From Azospirillaceae bacterium (GTDB taxonomy: Bacteria; Pseudomonadota; Alphaproteobacteria; Azospirillales; Azospirillaceae), in the NCBI GenBank assembly GCA_031291675.1, contig JARLIO010000034.1, positions 124,001 through 188,000 of the forward strand: a stretch of DNA of 64,000 nucleotides, read 5' to 3'. Below are positions 56,149 to 64,000 of this stretch, piece after piece. The notes beneath the pieces were generated by a model, which worked only from the letters and a program-made list of their open reading frames with translations, had not been told where the DNA came from and searched no databases. Made by a program: the position numbers and the translations under genes. Every line of letters begins with the position of its first letter. Positions within the stretch are counted from its first letter, which is position 1.

Positions 56149-57567
56149 GTGATCAATAACAATGAAAAGCAGCGCCCCATCGGCTTGGCCCTGTTGACCG
56201 GCATCGCGGCCCTCATGGTGCCCGTCGCGGCGTCCGCGCAGACGGCAACGACGACGGCCAGCCCCATGGCGCCGCTTGCCGGCGCCAGCCTCGCGCCTTA
56301 CTACAACGACCTTGTGAATGACGGGATCTATCTGAGCGGCCGCTACAATGGTGAGTTCGCGACCAATCCGAGCGGCGGCATCCGCAACGGCGCGCTATTC
56401 ACCGGTGAATTGAGCCTGGGCGCCGTCTTCGATATGGACAAGCTGGCCGGCATCAGCGGCGGCGCCTTGCATGTCACCGCGACGGACCGCGCGGGTAACA
56501 ATCTGGCCGCCCGTGACATCGGCAACAGCATCTCGGTTCAACAAATCTATGGCCAGGGCCAAACCTACAAGCTGACCGAATTCTATTGGGATCAGGCGTT
56601 GTTTGGCGACCATCTCGAAATCCAGGCCGGTCGATTGGCCGCGGCCTCAGGCTTTGCCGATGCCAGCCCGTTCAATTGCTATTTCCAGACCAATTCGGTG
56701 TGCGGCAACCCGTCGATCTTCGGTTTCGACAACCAGGTCAGCTACTGGGCGTCGGGGGTCTGGGGTGGCCAGGTCACCGTCAAGCCAACACCCGACCTCT
56801 ATGCCAAATTCGGCGCCTTCGCGCAGGATCCGAACCAGGCCAACAGCAATTATCATGGCTTCAACTGGGGTGAAAATCGCGGAATCGACGGCGCGGATAT
56901 CACCACAGAACTCGGCTATACCACGTCATTCGACAGCGACGCCTATCCACGCGATTTCGCGGTCGGTGCCGTATTCGATACCGCTCCCTACAGCGACCCC
57001 TATTACGACACCAGCGGCAACTCAGCGGTCCTGAGCGGCAAGCCCTATCAAACTCATGCCGGCCGAACCACCGTTTATGGCCGCTTCGACCAGATGATCT
57101 GGCGGCCCGATCCCCAGGACACACGCGGACTTTACGCGTTCGGAACGGTCGCGCTGCCGACGGACGGCAACCAGCCGATGGATCTGTATCTGCAGGCGGG
57201 CCTGCTCGACAAAGGTCCGTTCGCCAGCCGCCCCCTGGACACGGTCGGCTTTGTGGTCACCGACAGCCAATGGAGCGACGCGGCGCTGCATTATGTCCGC
57301 GATTCCCGACGCAGCGTCGGCGGCAGCGGCATGCCGGACGCCAACGAAGTCATGATGGAGGTGAACTATGGCGCACAGGTCAGTCCCTGGCTCAACATCA
57401 TGCCGAACCTGCAATACATCATCAACCCGGACCAGATGAACGAACCGACACGCCTGACCAACATCCCCGACACGTTTGTCATCGGGGTGCAGTTCGTCAT
57501 CGGTATCCCGGAATTGCTGGGGGCAACGACCCAAACCTACCATCATACGGCCGGATCTTCCCTGTAA
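56149..57567 (+). CDS. Carbohydrate-selective porin, OprB family
   Basis: A 472-residue outer-membrane porin: a signal peptide (KQRPIGLALLTGIAALMVPVAASAQ, cleavage after ASA) then OprB-type strands (DLVNDGIYLSGRYNGEFATNPSGG; YWDQALFGDHLEIQAGRLAAASGFADASPF; FNWGENRGIDGA) ending in a C-terminal barrel. It is expected to admit sugars or small neutral solutes. Start is GTG 56149, with GGAGGA (56135-56140) eight bases upstream; the open frame from 55879 runs through the leader. Confidence 0.87.
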   Translation: MINNNEKQRPIGLALLTGIAALMVPVAASAQTATTTASPMAPLAGASLAPYYNDLVNDGIYLSGRYNGEFATNPSGGIRNGALFTGELSLGAVFDMDKLAGISGGALHVTATDRAGNNLAARDIGNSISVQQIYGQGQTYKLTEFYWDQALFGDHLEIQAGRLAAASGFADASPFNCYFQTNSVCGNPSIFGFDNQVSYWASGVWGGQVTVKPTPDLYAKFGAFAQDPNQANSNYHGFNWGENRGIDGADITTELGYTTSFDSDAYPRDFAVGAVFDTAPYSDPYYDTSGNSAVLSGKPYQTHAGRTTVYGRFDQMIWRPDPQDTRGLYAFGTVALPTDGNQPMDLYLQAGLLDKGPFASRPLDTVGFVVTDSQWSDAALHYVRDSRRSVGGSGMPDANEVMMEVNYGAQVSPWLNIMPNLQYIINPDQMNEPTRLTNIPDTFVIGVQFVIGIPELLGATTQTYHHTAGSSL

Positions 57568-57619
57568 CCGGATCGTCCCTGCACCTTGACCGGCGCAGCA
57601 TGTCACCGGGGCGGCGGCC

Positions 57620-58129
57620 CTATCGCTGCCGCCGCCCCGCGGCGAGCGGTGACGCGCAGGCCACATCCTCGGCCATGGCCAGGCCCAATTGTTTGAGTGC
57701 GGTCCGCAGCGCGTCATCCTCGACCCCCGCGGTGGCCCGATCCATGGCGGCCTCTTGTTCGGCGGTGGGGGGGCGCGGCACGCTCGGCTGACGGCGACGG
57801 GGCACCGGTCCCTGGACCAGGCGCAGCCGTTCCACCGCAGCGAAACCGAAATAGGCGTTGATCCGCTCCACGATCCGCGGCTCGGCATGCTGAAGTTCGA
57901 GCGCCGCGGCACCACAGGCGCGCAGATGGAGAACGGCGCAATCGCGCCGGCCCGCGCTGAAGCTCAAGCGTTCCGGGACCGCCATCGCCGCCATTTCCGG
58001 GCCCATGATACTGTCCCAGTCGGCGACCAGAGCGCCGAAGGCGGCACCCTTCTTGCCCAGGGCTTTGCCGGCGATGGTCGGAACCAACCGGGACAACGGC
58101 CGCGGTCCCTGAAAACCACCGCTGCTCAT
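57620..58129 (-). CDS. dciA: DUF721 protein, DciA-like helicase loader
   Basis: A 169-residue protein with the DUF721/DciA fold in its first 110 residues: ALGKKGAAFGALVADWDSIMGPEMAAMAVPERL, LHLRACGAAALELQHAEPRIVERINAYFG. The basic Pro-rich linker that follows (PRRRQPSVPRPP) leads to a short helical tail. DciA helps load DnaB in bacteria without DnaC. Start ATG 58129 is chosen; the upstream frame lacks family character. Divergent from mutY by 109 bp. Confidence 0.83.
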   Translation of the reverse strand: MSSGGFQGPRPLSRLVPTIAGKALGKKGAAFGALVADWDSIMGPEMAAMAVPERLSFSAGRRDCAVLHLRACGAAALELQHAEPRIVERINAYFGFAAVERLRLVQGPVPRRRQPSVPRPPTAEQEAAMDRATAGVEDDALRTALKQLGLAMAEDVACASPLAAGRRQR

Positions 58130-58238
58130 CGCGCCACACCGTAGCGGCTGTGGCAACACTGTTCCGTCTGCGCCATAGTTCCCCCCTGCCCTCGAGTCGA
58201 CCGCTTCCCGCCCGTCGCTCACCCGGAACGAATGATTC

Positions 58239-59336
58239 ATGGCCGAGCTTGCGCTGTCTAGCACTTCCGCCCCCCAGCCGACCAGTCACGATGATCTGCC
58301 CGATCGCCTGTTGGTCTGGTATGACCATAATCGCCGCGTCCTGCCATGGCGGGTTGCGCCGGGACTGACCGCCGATCCCTACCGGATCTGGCTGTCCGAA
58401 ATCATGCTGCAGCAGACCACGACCGTCACCGTCGCCGGCTATTATCAGGATTTCCTGGCGCGCTGGCCCACCGTCGACGCCCTGGCCGCGGCACCGCTCG
58501 ACGCGGTCCTGCAGGCCTGGGCCGGACTGGGTTATTACGCCCGGGCGCGCAACCTGCACAAATGCGCCCAGGCGGTCGTCAACCAGCATCGCGGCCGGTT
58601 TCCGGACACCGAGGCGGCGCTGCGCGATCTGCCGGGGATCGGCGCCTATACCGCGGCCGCGATCGCGGCGATCGCCTTCGATCGTGCAGCGACCGTCGTC
58701 GATGGCAATGTCGAGCGGGTGATCGCGCGCCTGTTTCAGGTGGAACAGCCATTGCCCGCGGCCAAGCCGGCCCTGCGCGCCCTCGCCGCGACCCTGACCC
58801 CGGCCACGCGCCCTGGTGACTACGCCCAGGCTCTGATGGATCTCGGCGCCACGGTGTGTGTACCGCGGCAACCCCGCTGCATGCTGTGTCCGTGGCAACA
58901 GGCCTGCGTGGCGCAGCACAACGGCACCGCCGCACAATTGCCCCACAAGCTTGCCAAGGCCGAAAAGCCGACCCGCCGCGGCGTCGCCTACTGGCTGACC
59001 GATCGCAGTGGTGCGGTTCTGCTGCGCCGCCGCAGCGAGACCGGGCTGCTCGGCGGCATGATGGAGATCCCCTCGACCGAATGGCGCAGTACCGCTTTGC
59101 CGTCCGCCACGGAGATCCGCCGCCAGTCACCGGTGCCGCACCTGGATTGGCATCCCGTGCCCGGCCTGGTCCTCCACAGTTTTACCCATTTCGACCTCGA
59201 ACTCGCGGTGGTTTCGGCTGTCGCCGATCATGGTGCCGCAGCCGGACTCTGGGTTGCCCTCGATCAACTCGGCCAACAGGCCCTGCCCACGGTGATGCGC
59301 AAGGTGGTGCGCCACGCCCTGGCCGCCAGGTCCTGA
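58239..59336 (+). CDS. mutY: A/G-specific adenine DNA glycosylase
   Basis: A 365-residue base-excision enzyme removing A opposite 8-oxoG. It has LPWR...PYRIWLSEIMLQQTT (residues 35-62, catalytic Glu), helix-hairpin-helix LPGIGAYTAAAI (near 130), catalytic Asp in VDGNVERVIARL (near 152), the 4Fe-4S motif C-x6-C-x2-C-x5-C in CVPRQPRCMLCPWQQAC (near 206) and a C-terminal NUDIX-like 8-oxoG recognition domain. The mutY-dciA neighbourhood is common in alphaproteobacteria. Confidence 0.97.
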   Translation: MAELALSSTSAPQPTSHDDLPDRLLVWYDHNRRVLPWRVAPGLTADPYRIWLSEIMLQQTTTVTVAGYYQDFLARWPTVDALAAAPLDAVLQAWAGLGYYARARNLHKCAQAVVNQHRGRFPDTEAALRDLPGIGAYTAAAIAAIAFDRAATVVDGNVERVIARLFQVEQPLPAAKPALRALAATLTPATRPGDYAQALMDLGATVCVPRQPRCMLCPWQQACVAQHNGTAAQLPHKLAKAEKPTRRGVAYWLTDRSGAVLLRRRSETGLLGGMMEIPSTEWRSTALPSATEIRRQSPVPHLDWHPVPGLVLHSFTHFDLELAVVSAVADHGAAAGLWVALDQLGQQALPTVMRKVVRHALAARS

Positions 59337-59585
59337 CCGGCGCACGATGGAACACGGCCTCATCGGCGGCGCCACGGGGAATCAGATCGCGGCACCATGA
59401 CCGTGGCGGGAGGCTAACGCCACAAGCGTCAAATTAAAAATGTGGCTAGCGGTCACTTTGTTCCAATTATGTCCCAATGCGACTTTAAGCGAAGGGCGTA
59501 TGTTTGTCGTGTACGGCAAAACAAGTGCACCGGAACCGAAATTGTCTTATCCTAAATCACGATGCGAACGGCCTGGAGGCATGCG

Positions 59586-59813
59586 ATGACCCCCATTGAC
59601 GAGGACTGGACGCCAAGTCTCAACAAACTATTAAGCGACCCTATTGTTTCATTGATCATGGAGAGCGATCGTATTGATCGCGACGACATGGCAATGATGC
59701 TGCACCGGGTACGCAATCATCTTCTGGATAATGCGCAACGACCAACCCGGATGGCGCAACCACCGCGATCCGTCACGGTCAATCATCCGGTCGCAGACCT
59801 GTGCTGCCCCTGA
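59586..59813 (+). CDS. Small protein of unknown function
   Basis: A 75-residue acidic-to-basic protein starting MTPIDEDWTPSLNKLLSDP, with a central amphipathic helix (SDRIDRDDMAMMLHRVRNHLL) and ending VADLCCP. GGAGG lies six bases before ATG 59586, and a strong terminator follows five bases after the stop, so the gene has its own transcription unit. I recognise no family. Confidence 0.6.
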   Translation: MTPIDEDWTPSLNKLLSDPIVSLIMESDRIDRDDMAMMLHRVRNHLLDNAQRPTRMAQPPRSVTVNHPVADLCCP

Positions 59814-59817
59814 TCGC

Positions 59818-59848
59818 GACGCAGGCTTGCACGTGGCAAGCCTGCGTC
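59818..59848 (+). terminator. Terminator of the small unknown gene
   Basis: Perfect 13-base stem GACGCAGGCTTGC / GCAAGCCTGCGTC with ACGTG loop, then CTATAG. Confidence 0.75.
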
Positions 59849-60012
59849 CTATAGAATTGCGGTAACGCGCGATGGATGCGGTGGAACCGATTGTCCGAAG
59901 TGCGTTTGGCGGCCACCGGACCGCCCCTCGCCAGGCGGTGCCAAACCCGATGGCGATCAAAGGCCCCCGGAAACCAAGGGCGCGACAGACCCGGTAATCG
60001 AGGATGGCGCCG

Positions 60013-60804
60013 ATGAAACGACGGACGTTGTTGCATCTCACGGCGGCCTGGATGACGGCGGCGGCGCTGACGTCGTCGGTGCGGCCGCTGTCGGCAGCGC
60101 CCCTGACCGCGCCCGTTGATCGCGCGGGCGATCACGCGGTTGACTTGGCCCTGGTCCTGGCGATCGACAGTTCAGCCAGCATCACCGACGGTGACATGGC
60201 GTTTCAGCTTCGCGGCCACGCCGCCGCGTTCCGCAACCCCCGGATCCGCAACGCCGTCGCCAGCGGGGTGCACGGCGCCATCGCGGTCATCGCCGTGCAA
60301 TGGTCAGGCCCGAACACCACCGGCGTTCTGATCCCGTGGACGCGGTTGGCCTCGCCTGCCGACGCCGAGCACTTTGCCGCGACTCTCGAACATGTCAGCG
60401 GATCGGCGCGGATCGACAGCACGGCGATCGGCAGCGCCATCCAGCAGGCAACGGCGCTGTTCGACCGGATTCCCTGGCCGGCGGATCGGCAGATCATCGA
60501 TTTGTGCAGCAACGGTTTCAGCAACAGTGGAATCGACCCGACCGGCCCCCGCGACGCCGCGGTTGCCCGCGGCATCGGGATCAACGCCGTTGTCATCCTC
60601 GATGAATATGACTGGCTGGAGCAATATTATCAGGAAAACGTGATCGGCGGTCCGGGTGCCTTCGTTCGCGTGGCCGAGTCGCGGGACAGCTTCGCCGACG
60701 CGATCCTGGAGAAGCTGGCGACCGAGATCGCCGGGATCGCGGCGTCAATCCGCCTTGGTGGAATCGCCGCCGATCCAGTCGGTGAAACCACCGGCGACGC
60801 GTAA
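60013..60804 (+). CDS. DUF1194 (von Willebrand A-like) periplasmic protein
   Basis: A 263-residue protein with an N-terminal export signal (KRRTLLHLTAAWMTAAALTSS) and a VWA-like core: VDLALVLAIDSSASI (MIDAS-type DxSxS, near residue 45), IAVIAVQWSG, and IIDLCSNGFSNSG. Function unknown; the fold suggests metal-dependent protein binding. Start ATG 60013 is preferred over 60004 because GAGG lies nine bases before it. Its last 60 bases overlap the convergent Rieske gene. Confidence 0.8.
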   Translation: MKRRTLLHLTAAWMTAAALTSSVRPLSAAPLTAPVDRAGDHAVDLALVLAIDSSASITDGDMAFQLRGHAAAFRNPRIRNAVASGVHGAIAVIAVQWSGPNTTGVLIPWTRLASPADAEHFAATLEHVSGSARIDSTAIGSAIQQATALFDRIPWPADRQIIDLCSNGFSNSGIDPTGPRDAAVARGIGINAVVILDEYDWLEQYYQENVIGGPGAFVRVAESRDSFADAILEKLATEIAGIAASIRLGGIAADPVGETTGDA

Positions 60805-61356
60805 CGCGTCCGCCTCCTGTTGCAGCGGCAGCGCCGGCAATGTCCGGGACGCCGGACCGAACAGCACCGCGCCACCGGCACGGGGGTCGAATTCGGAACC
60901 ATGGCAAGGACAGCGCAACCGCTCCTGCCCGGCGTCCCAATCGGTTACAGCACAAGCGGCATGGGTGCAGATCGCGGAAAAAGCAACGATCCCCCCAGCA
61001 GCCCACGGTGCGGCCTGCGGCGCCAGCCGGTCCGGCGCGAAACGAAGCAGGAGCACCTGATTGGTGCGGTCATCGCTTCGGACAAGCGCAGAACCCGGCG
61101 CCATCGGCCAGGCCAGAATCGGCGGTGCCCCGACGGCAATATCCTGCGACCGAATTTCCGTGTTGGCGCGGGGACCGTCCTGAAACACCAGCGCATCACC
61201 GGCAACGGGCCTCGTTGTCGCCGCGGCAGCCGTTGGCGCCAGCGCGGCGACGCCCGTTGCGGCAAGCCCGATCTTGAGAAATTGGCGCCGGGCGCAGCCG
61301 CCCTGATGCGGCAACGGGCACGAAACGGGACCCGATCCCAAACCTGACTTTGTCAT
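60745..61356 (-). CDS. Rieske [2Fe-2S] protein with twin-arginine-like leader
   Basis: A 203-residue protein. RRQFLKIGLAATGVAALAPTAAAA (from about residue 23) is a Tat-type signal. The Rieske cluster is formed by CTHAAC (near residue 130) and CPCHGSEFDP (near 150). Electron partner unknown. Start ATG 61356 overlaps the P-type ATPase stop (TGATG), with GAAGGG upstream, so the two are coupled. The 3' end overlaps the DUF1194 gene on the other strand by 60 bases. Confidence 0.85.
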   Translation of the reverse strand: MTKSGLGSGPVSCPLPHQGGCARRQFLKIGLAATGVAALAPTAAAATTRPVAGDALVFQDGPRANTEIRSQDIAVGAPPILAWPMAPGSALVRSDDRTNQVLLLRFAPDRLAPQAAPWAAGGIVAFSAICTHAACAVTDWDAGQERLRCPCHGSEFDPRAGGAVLFGPASRTLPALPLQQEADALRVAGGFTDWIGGDSTKAD

Positions 61357-63323
61357 CACCCTTCCGCCCTTTCCTGACACACCGGCTCCCTCGGGGACGG
61401 CGACACGTGCATTTCGTCAAACGACAGGAGCCGTCCGGCATTCGCCATGCCGGCGAAAGTGCTGAAATTATGCACCACGGCAGCAATCAGCGCGCCTTGA
61501 TGGCCGAGGATGCCCGAGGCAGCCAAAACAACCAGAATCACCGTCCAAACCAGACCGATTGCAACATTAACGTGAATTGTCCGACGACAGCGCCGGCTCA
61601 ACCGAATCGCGGTGCCAAGCCGGCACAGATCGCTGGTCATCAGCACCAGATCGGCCGAGGCCAGGGCAACATCGGTGCCCTGTGCCCCCATGGCGACGCC
61701 AACGGCACCGGCCTTGAGGGCCAAGGCGTCATTGATGCCATCGCCCACCACCAGCGGCTGGAAACCCTGGTCGATCTCCTGGAGCACCCGCGCCATCTTC
61801 TGCTCGGGCAAGACGTCGGCGGTGACATCGGTGATCCGCAGTTGCGCCGCGATGCGCCGGGCCACGGTCTCCCGGTCCCCGGTCAGCAGCACCTGACGCT
61901 CGAGGCCCAGGGAGCGCAGATCGTCAAGCGCCCATTCGGCCTCGGGACGGGCCTGGTCGGCCAGCAACAGCCACCCCATGAACTCCCCGCCCCGGCTGAG
62001 ACCGGCCAACGGCCCGTCATGATCGGGGATCTGTGAAACCGCAATGCCCAGCCGCTCGAACAGCGCCGGCCGTCCCAATGCCACCGCCTGATCGCCAATC
62101 CTGGCCGTCACACCGAAACCCTGGGTTTCACGGGCCTCGACCAGGGGCAGCCGGGCGCCATCGGGCGCCAACCCGGCCAGGGCACGGCTGACCGGGTGAT
62201 TGCTGGTCGCGCCGATTGCGGCGGCGAGCTGGGCCAGGGTCTCCCGGCTTTGACCAGCCGACGGTACAACGCCGACCACGGTCAACTGGCCTCGCGTCAC
62301 GGTACCGGTCTTGTCGAACACGATCGAGGTCACTTCGGCCAGGCGTTCGAGAAATCCCGAGCCTTTGATCAGGATGCCATGCCGCGCGGCGACCGCGATC
62401 GCAGCAATTGCCGTCGCCGGCGCGGCGAGGATCAGCGCACAGGGGCACGACGCCACCAGCACCGCCAGCATCGCCGCGGTATCCGCGGAGGCAAACCAGA
62501 CGCCCGCCGCGATGATCAGAATCAGGGTGATATAGGCACCGGCATAGCGTTCCAGCAACCGGGTGATCGGGGGCTTGGCCTGTTCGGCCTGCCGCATCAA
62601 CGCGATGATCTTGCCAAGGGTGGTCTCGCCGCCGACCCGTGTGACGTTGACCACCAAACGGCCATCGAGATTGATCGAACCCGCGAGGACCGGATCCCCG
62701 GCAACGACATCAACCGGCACGGATTCACCGGTCAGCGACGCCGTGTCGATACTGGACGTGCCGTCCCGGACGATGCCGTCGGCCGGGATGCGGTCACCGG
62801 CGCGGAGTTCGATCGCATCGCCCGCCGCGAGGCGTCGGGTGGATACCACCTCAACGGCGCCATCGTCGCCAACAAGACGCCGTGCCGACGCCTCGACCAG
62901 CCGGCCCAGGCTGCGAATGGCCGCCTGCGAGCTCAGCAGGCTTCGTTCCTCCAGAACATGGGCCAAAATCATGACGATGGGCAACACCGCCGCTGTCGTC
63001 ATGTCACCGGTCGCCGCCGCGGCAATGAAGGCGATCGCCACCAGCCGATCGGTGATTCCGTGAAGATCGGGCGATATCAGGCTGCTGACGCCGGCCGAGA
63101 GCACGGGAACGGCAACGACAGTCGCCGCGACACCGGCAATCAGCGCCGCGACTTCGGTTTCGGCGGGGAACAGCACGCGCCAGACGACGGTGACAGCCAG
63201 CAGGCCGGCTGCGATCATCGACAGCGTCAGGCGAAATGCGAGCGCCGCGTGCGGTCCGGGGCGCGGCAGCCGCCAGGGCCAAAAAGCACGCTGTGTCGCA
63301 GCCGCAATGCCGCTATCCGTCAT
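61356..63323 (-). CDS. P1B-type heavy-metal-translocating ATPase
   Basis: A 655-residue P-type ATPase. It has CPC in VLVASCPCALILAAP (near residue 300), actuator TGES in SLTGESVPV, phosphorylation site IVFDKTGTVTRGQ (near 340), SNHPVSRAL and VGDGINDALAL. No N-terminal HMA domain. The last helix reads HNFSTFAGMANAGRLL, where zinc/cadmium pumps usually have an Asp, so the metal is uncertain. Both neighbours overlap it (SPFH stop/ATG; stop/Rieske ATG), implying one operon. Confidence 0.9.
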   Translation of the reverse strand: MTDSGIAAATQRAFWPWRLPRPGPHAALAFRLTLSMIAAGLLAVTVVWRVLFPAETEVAALIAGVAATVVAVPVLSAGVSSLISPDLHGITDRLVAIAFIAAAATGDMTTAAVLPIVMILAHVLEERSLLSSQAAIRSLGRLVEASARRLVGDDGAVEVVSTRRLAAGDAIELRAGDRIPADGIVRDGTSSIDTASLTGESVPVDVVAGDPVLAGSINLDGRLVVNVTRVGGETTLGKIIALMRQAEQAKPPITRLLERYAGAYITLILIIAAGVWFASADTAAMLAVLVASCPCALILAAPATAIAAIAVAARHGILIKGSGFLERLAEVTSIVFDKTGTVTRGQLTVVGVVPSAGQSRETLAQLAAAIGATSNHPVSRALAGLAPDGARLPLVEARETQGFGVTARIGDQAVALGRPALFERLGIAVSQIPDHDGPLAGLSRGGEFMGWLLLADQARPEAEWALDDLRSLGLERQVLLTGDRETVARRIAAQLRITDVTADVLPEQKMARVLQEIDQGFQPLVVGDGINDALALKAGAVGVAMGAQGTDVALASADLVLMTSDLCRLGTAIRLSRRCRRTIHVNVAIGLVWTVILVVLAASGILGHQGALIAAVVHNFSTFAGMANAGRLLSFDEMHVSPSPREPVCQERAEG

Positions 63324-64000
63324 GGCGTCGGTCCCGGGAAAATGAGTTGCCGCGTGCCGCGATGATCGATCACCGTCACGTCGCCGGCCTTTCGCAGGAT
63401 TGCCGCAATCTGTTCGCGGTAATATTGCGCCAGGACATTGTTATGGCTGGCGGTGGTCGTGTGGATTTCCAGGGCCGAGATCGCGGCGGTGTCGGTCATG
63501 GCATTCCGGACTCGCTCCTCGGCGACGGCGCGGCCATCGCTGAGGATCCGGTCGCGCTCGCTGGCCGCCTCCCGCGCCGCGCGTGCCGCGTCGGTCCGCG
63601 CGGCCGCGGCGGCCTGATCGGCGGTCTGCGCCGCGGTCAGGACGGCATCGAAGGCGGATTTGGCAATCGGCGGCAGGTCCGCCACGATATCAACGCGCGA
63701 GACGGTGACGCCAAGATCGTCGCCTTGTTCCTTGAGGGCGTCGAGGCGCGCGTTGATCGCACGCAGAAGATCGCCGCGCAGCGCCGCCCGCTGGGCTTCG
63801 GTGCCGACATCCGGCGCCCGGGTGCGGCGCCCCGCGACCCGGTCCTGGTCGGGCCGGGCAACCAGGAAATCATCGAGATCGCGGCTCGCGGCCAGGGCGA
63901 CCGCGCTGGTCTGATAAAGCCGGCGCAGCGCCGGCTCGACATGGGTTTCGGCGAGAAGATAGGCGGCAGGATCCGTGATTTCATAAAACAGCGTGGTATC
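63320..64000 (-). CDS. SPFH/Band 7 protein, HflK/HflC-like, N-terminus outside window
   Basis: About 226 residues of the C-terminal part are visible. They include EITDPAAYLLAETHVEPALRRLYQTSAVALAASR and LLRAINARLDALKEQGDDLGVTVSRVDIVADLPP (band-7 core end). An Ala/Arg-rich coiled coil (AAAAARTDAARAAREAASERDRIL) follows, then a conserved tail with LAQYYREQIAAILRKAG. It is a paralogue of the FtsH modulators HflK/HflC tied to a metal ATPase rather than to the usual hflKC locus. The ATPase start overlaps its stop by four bases. Confidence 0.8.
   Translation of the reverse strand, partial: DTTLFYEITDPAAYLLAETHVEPALRRLYQTSAVALAASRDLDDFLVARPDQDRVAGRRTRAPDVGTEAQRAALRGDLLRAINARLDALKEQGDDLGVTVSRVDIVADLPPIAKSAFDAVLTAAQTADQAAAAARTDAARAAREAASERDRILSDGRAVAEERVRNAMTDTAAISALEIHTTTASHNNVLAQYYREQIAAILRKAGDVTVIDHRGTRQLIFPGPTP

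Overview
The window is high-GC alphaproteobacterial chromosome. Evidence for this: paired b and b' ATP synthase subunits, a LexA box of the alphaproteobacterial GAAC-N7-GAAC type, a DUF1127 protein, an imuA/imuB/dnaE2 mutagenesis cassette, DciA, and a cobalamin cluster mixing cob and cbi genes. The gene content resembles Rhodospirillales, but I cannot name a genus. No rRNA, tRNA, CRISPR array, intact transposase or replication origin was found.

Layout. 1-3.7 kb: 3' part of a DgcN-type gene (cut by the window edge), an FG-GAP/ASPIC repeat protein and a small DUF1127 protein. 3.7-10.2 kb: panB-panC for pantothenate, then a roughly 2.1 kb foreign segment with two ferritin-like genes (one fused to a 2Fe-2S ferredoxin and preceded by a sigma-54-type promoter), flanked by a duplicated and eroded copy of the pan locus, then a secreted alkaline-phosphatase-fold enzyme. 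10.6-17.1 kb: an iron-uptake unit (tonB, exbD, exbB, a PepSY membrane protein, and a divergent TonB-dependent receptor). 17.2-20.2 kb: motA and minCDE. 20.2-25.7 kb: a structured leader RNA and a PhoH-like ATPase, SCO, then the Fo ATP synthase operon atpI-B-E-F'-F (F1 genes are not here). 25.9-30.7 kb: dihydropyrimidinase, leuC and a drug-efflux MFS pump.

30.9-41.1 kb: the SOS mutasome imuA // imuB-dnaE2. An accessory island of about 4.4 kb splits it. The island holds an HxlR regulator and SDR pair, a MNT-HEPN module, a broken resolvase, a second HEPN-like protein and a GNAT-DUF1778 toxin-antitoxin pair. Both halves of the mutasome keep near-identical SOS promoters.

41.2-42.7 kb: an NAD-dependent epimerase-like gene flanked by what look like two relics of one regulator gene. 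42.9-55.6 kb: cobalamin biosynthesis (cbiX, cobH, cobL, cobI, cbiG-cobJ fusion, cobM, then cobK and cbiD on the other strand, then cobA, cobB, cobD). CbiX, CbiG and CbiD together with no CobG or CobN suggest the early-cobalt, oxygen-independent route. An epoxide hydrolase with a broken HTH gene is inserted between cobM and cobK. 56-64 kb: OprB-type porin, dciA, mutY, a small unknown protein, a DUF1194 protein, and an operon of an SPFH (HflK/HflC-like) protein, a P1B-type metal ATPase and a Rieske protein.

The main theme is a conserved housekeeping backbone interrupted at four points by acquired cargo (5.6-7.7, 31.7-36.1, 41.4-42.7 and 49.2-50.6 kb). Several insertions leave duplicated or eroded host sequence at their edges.
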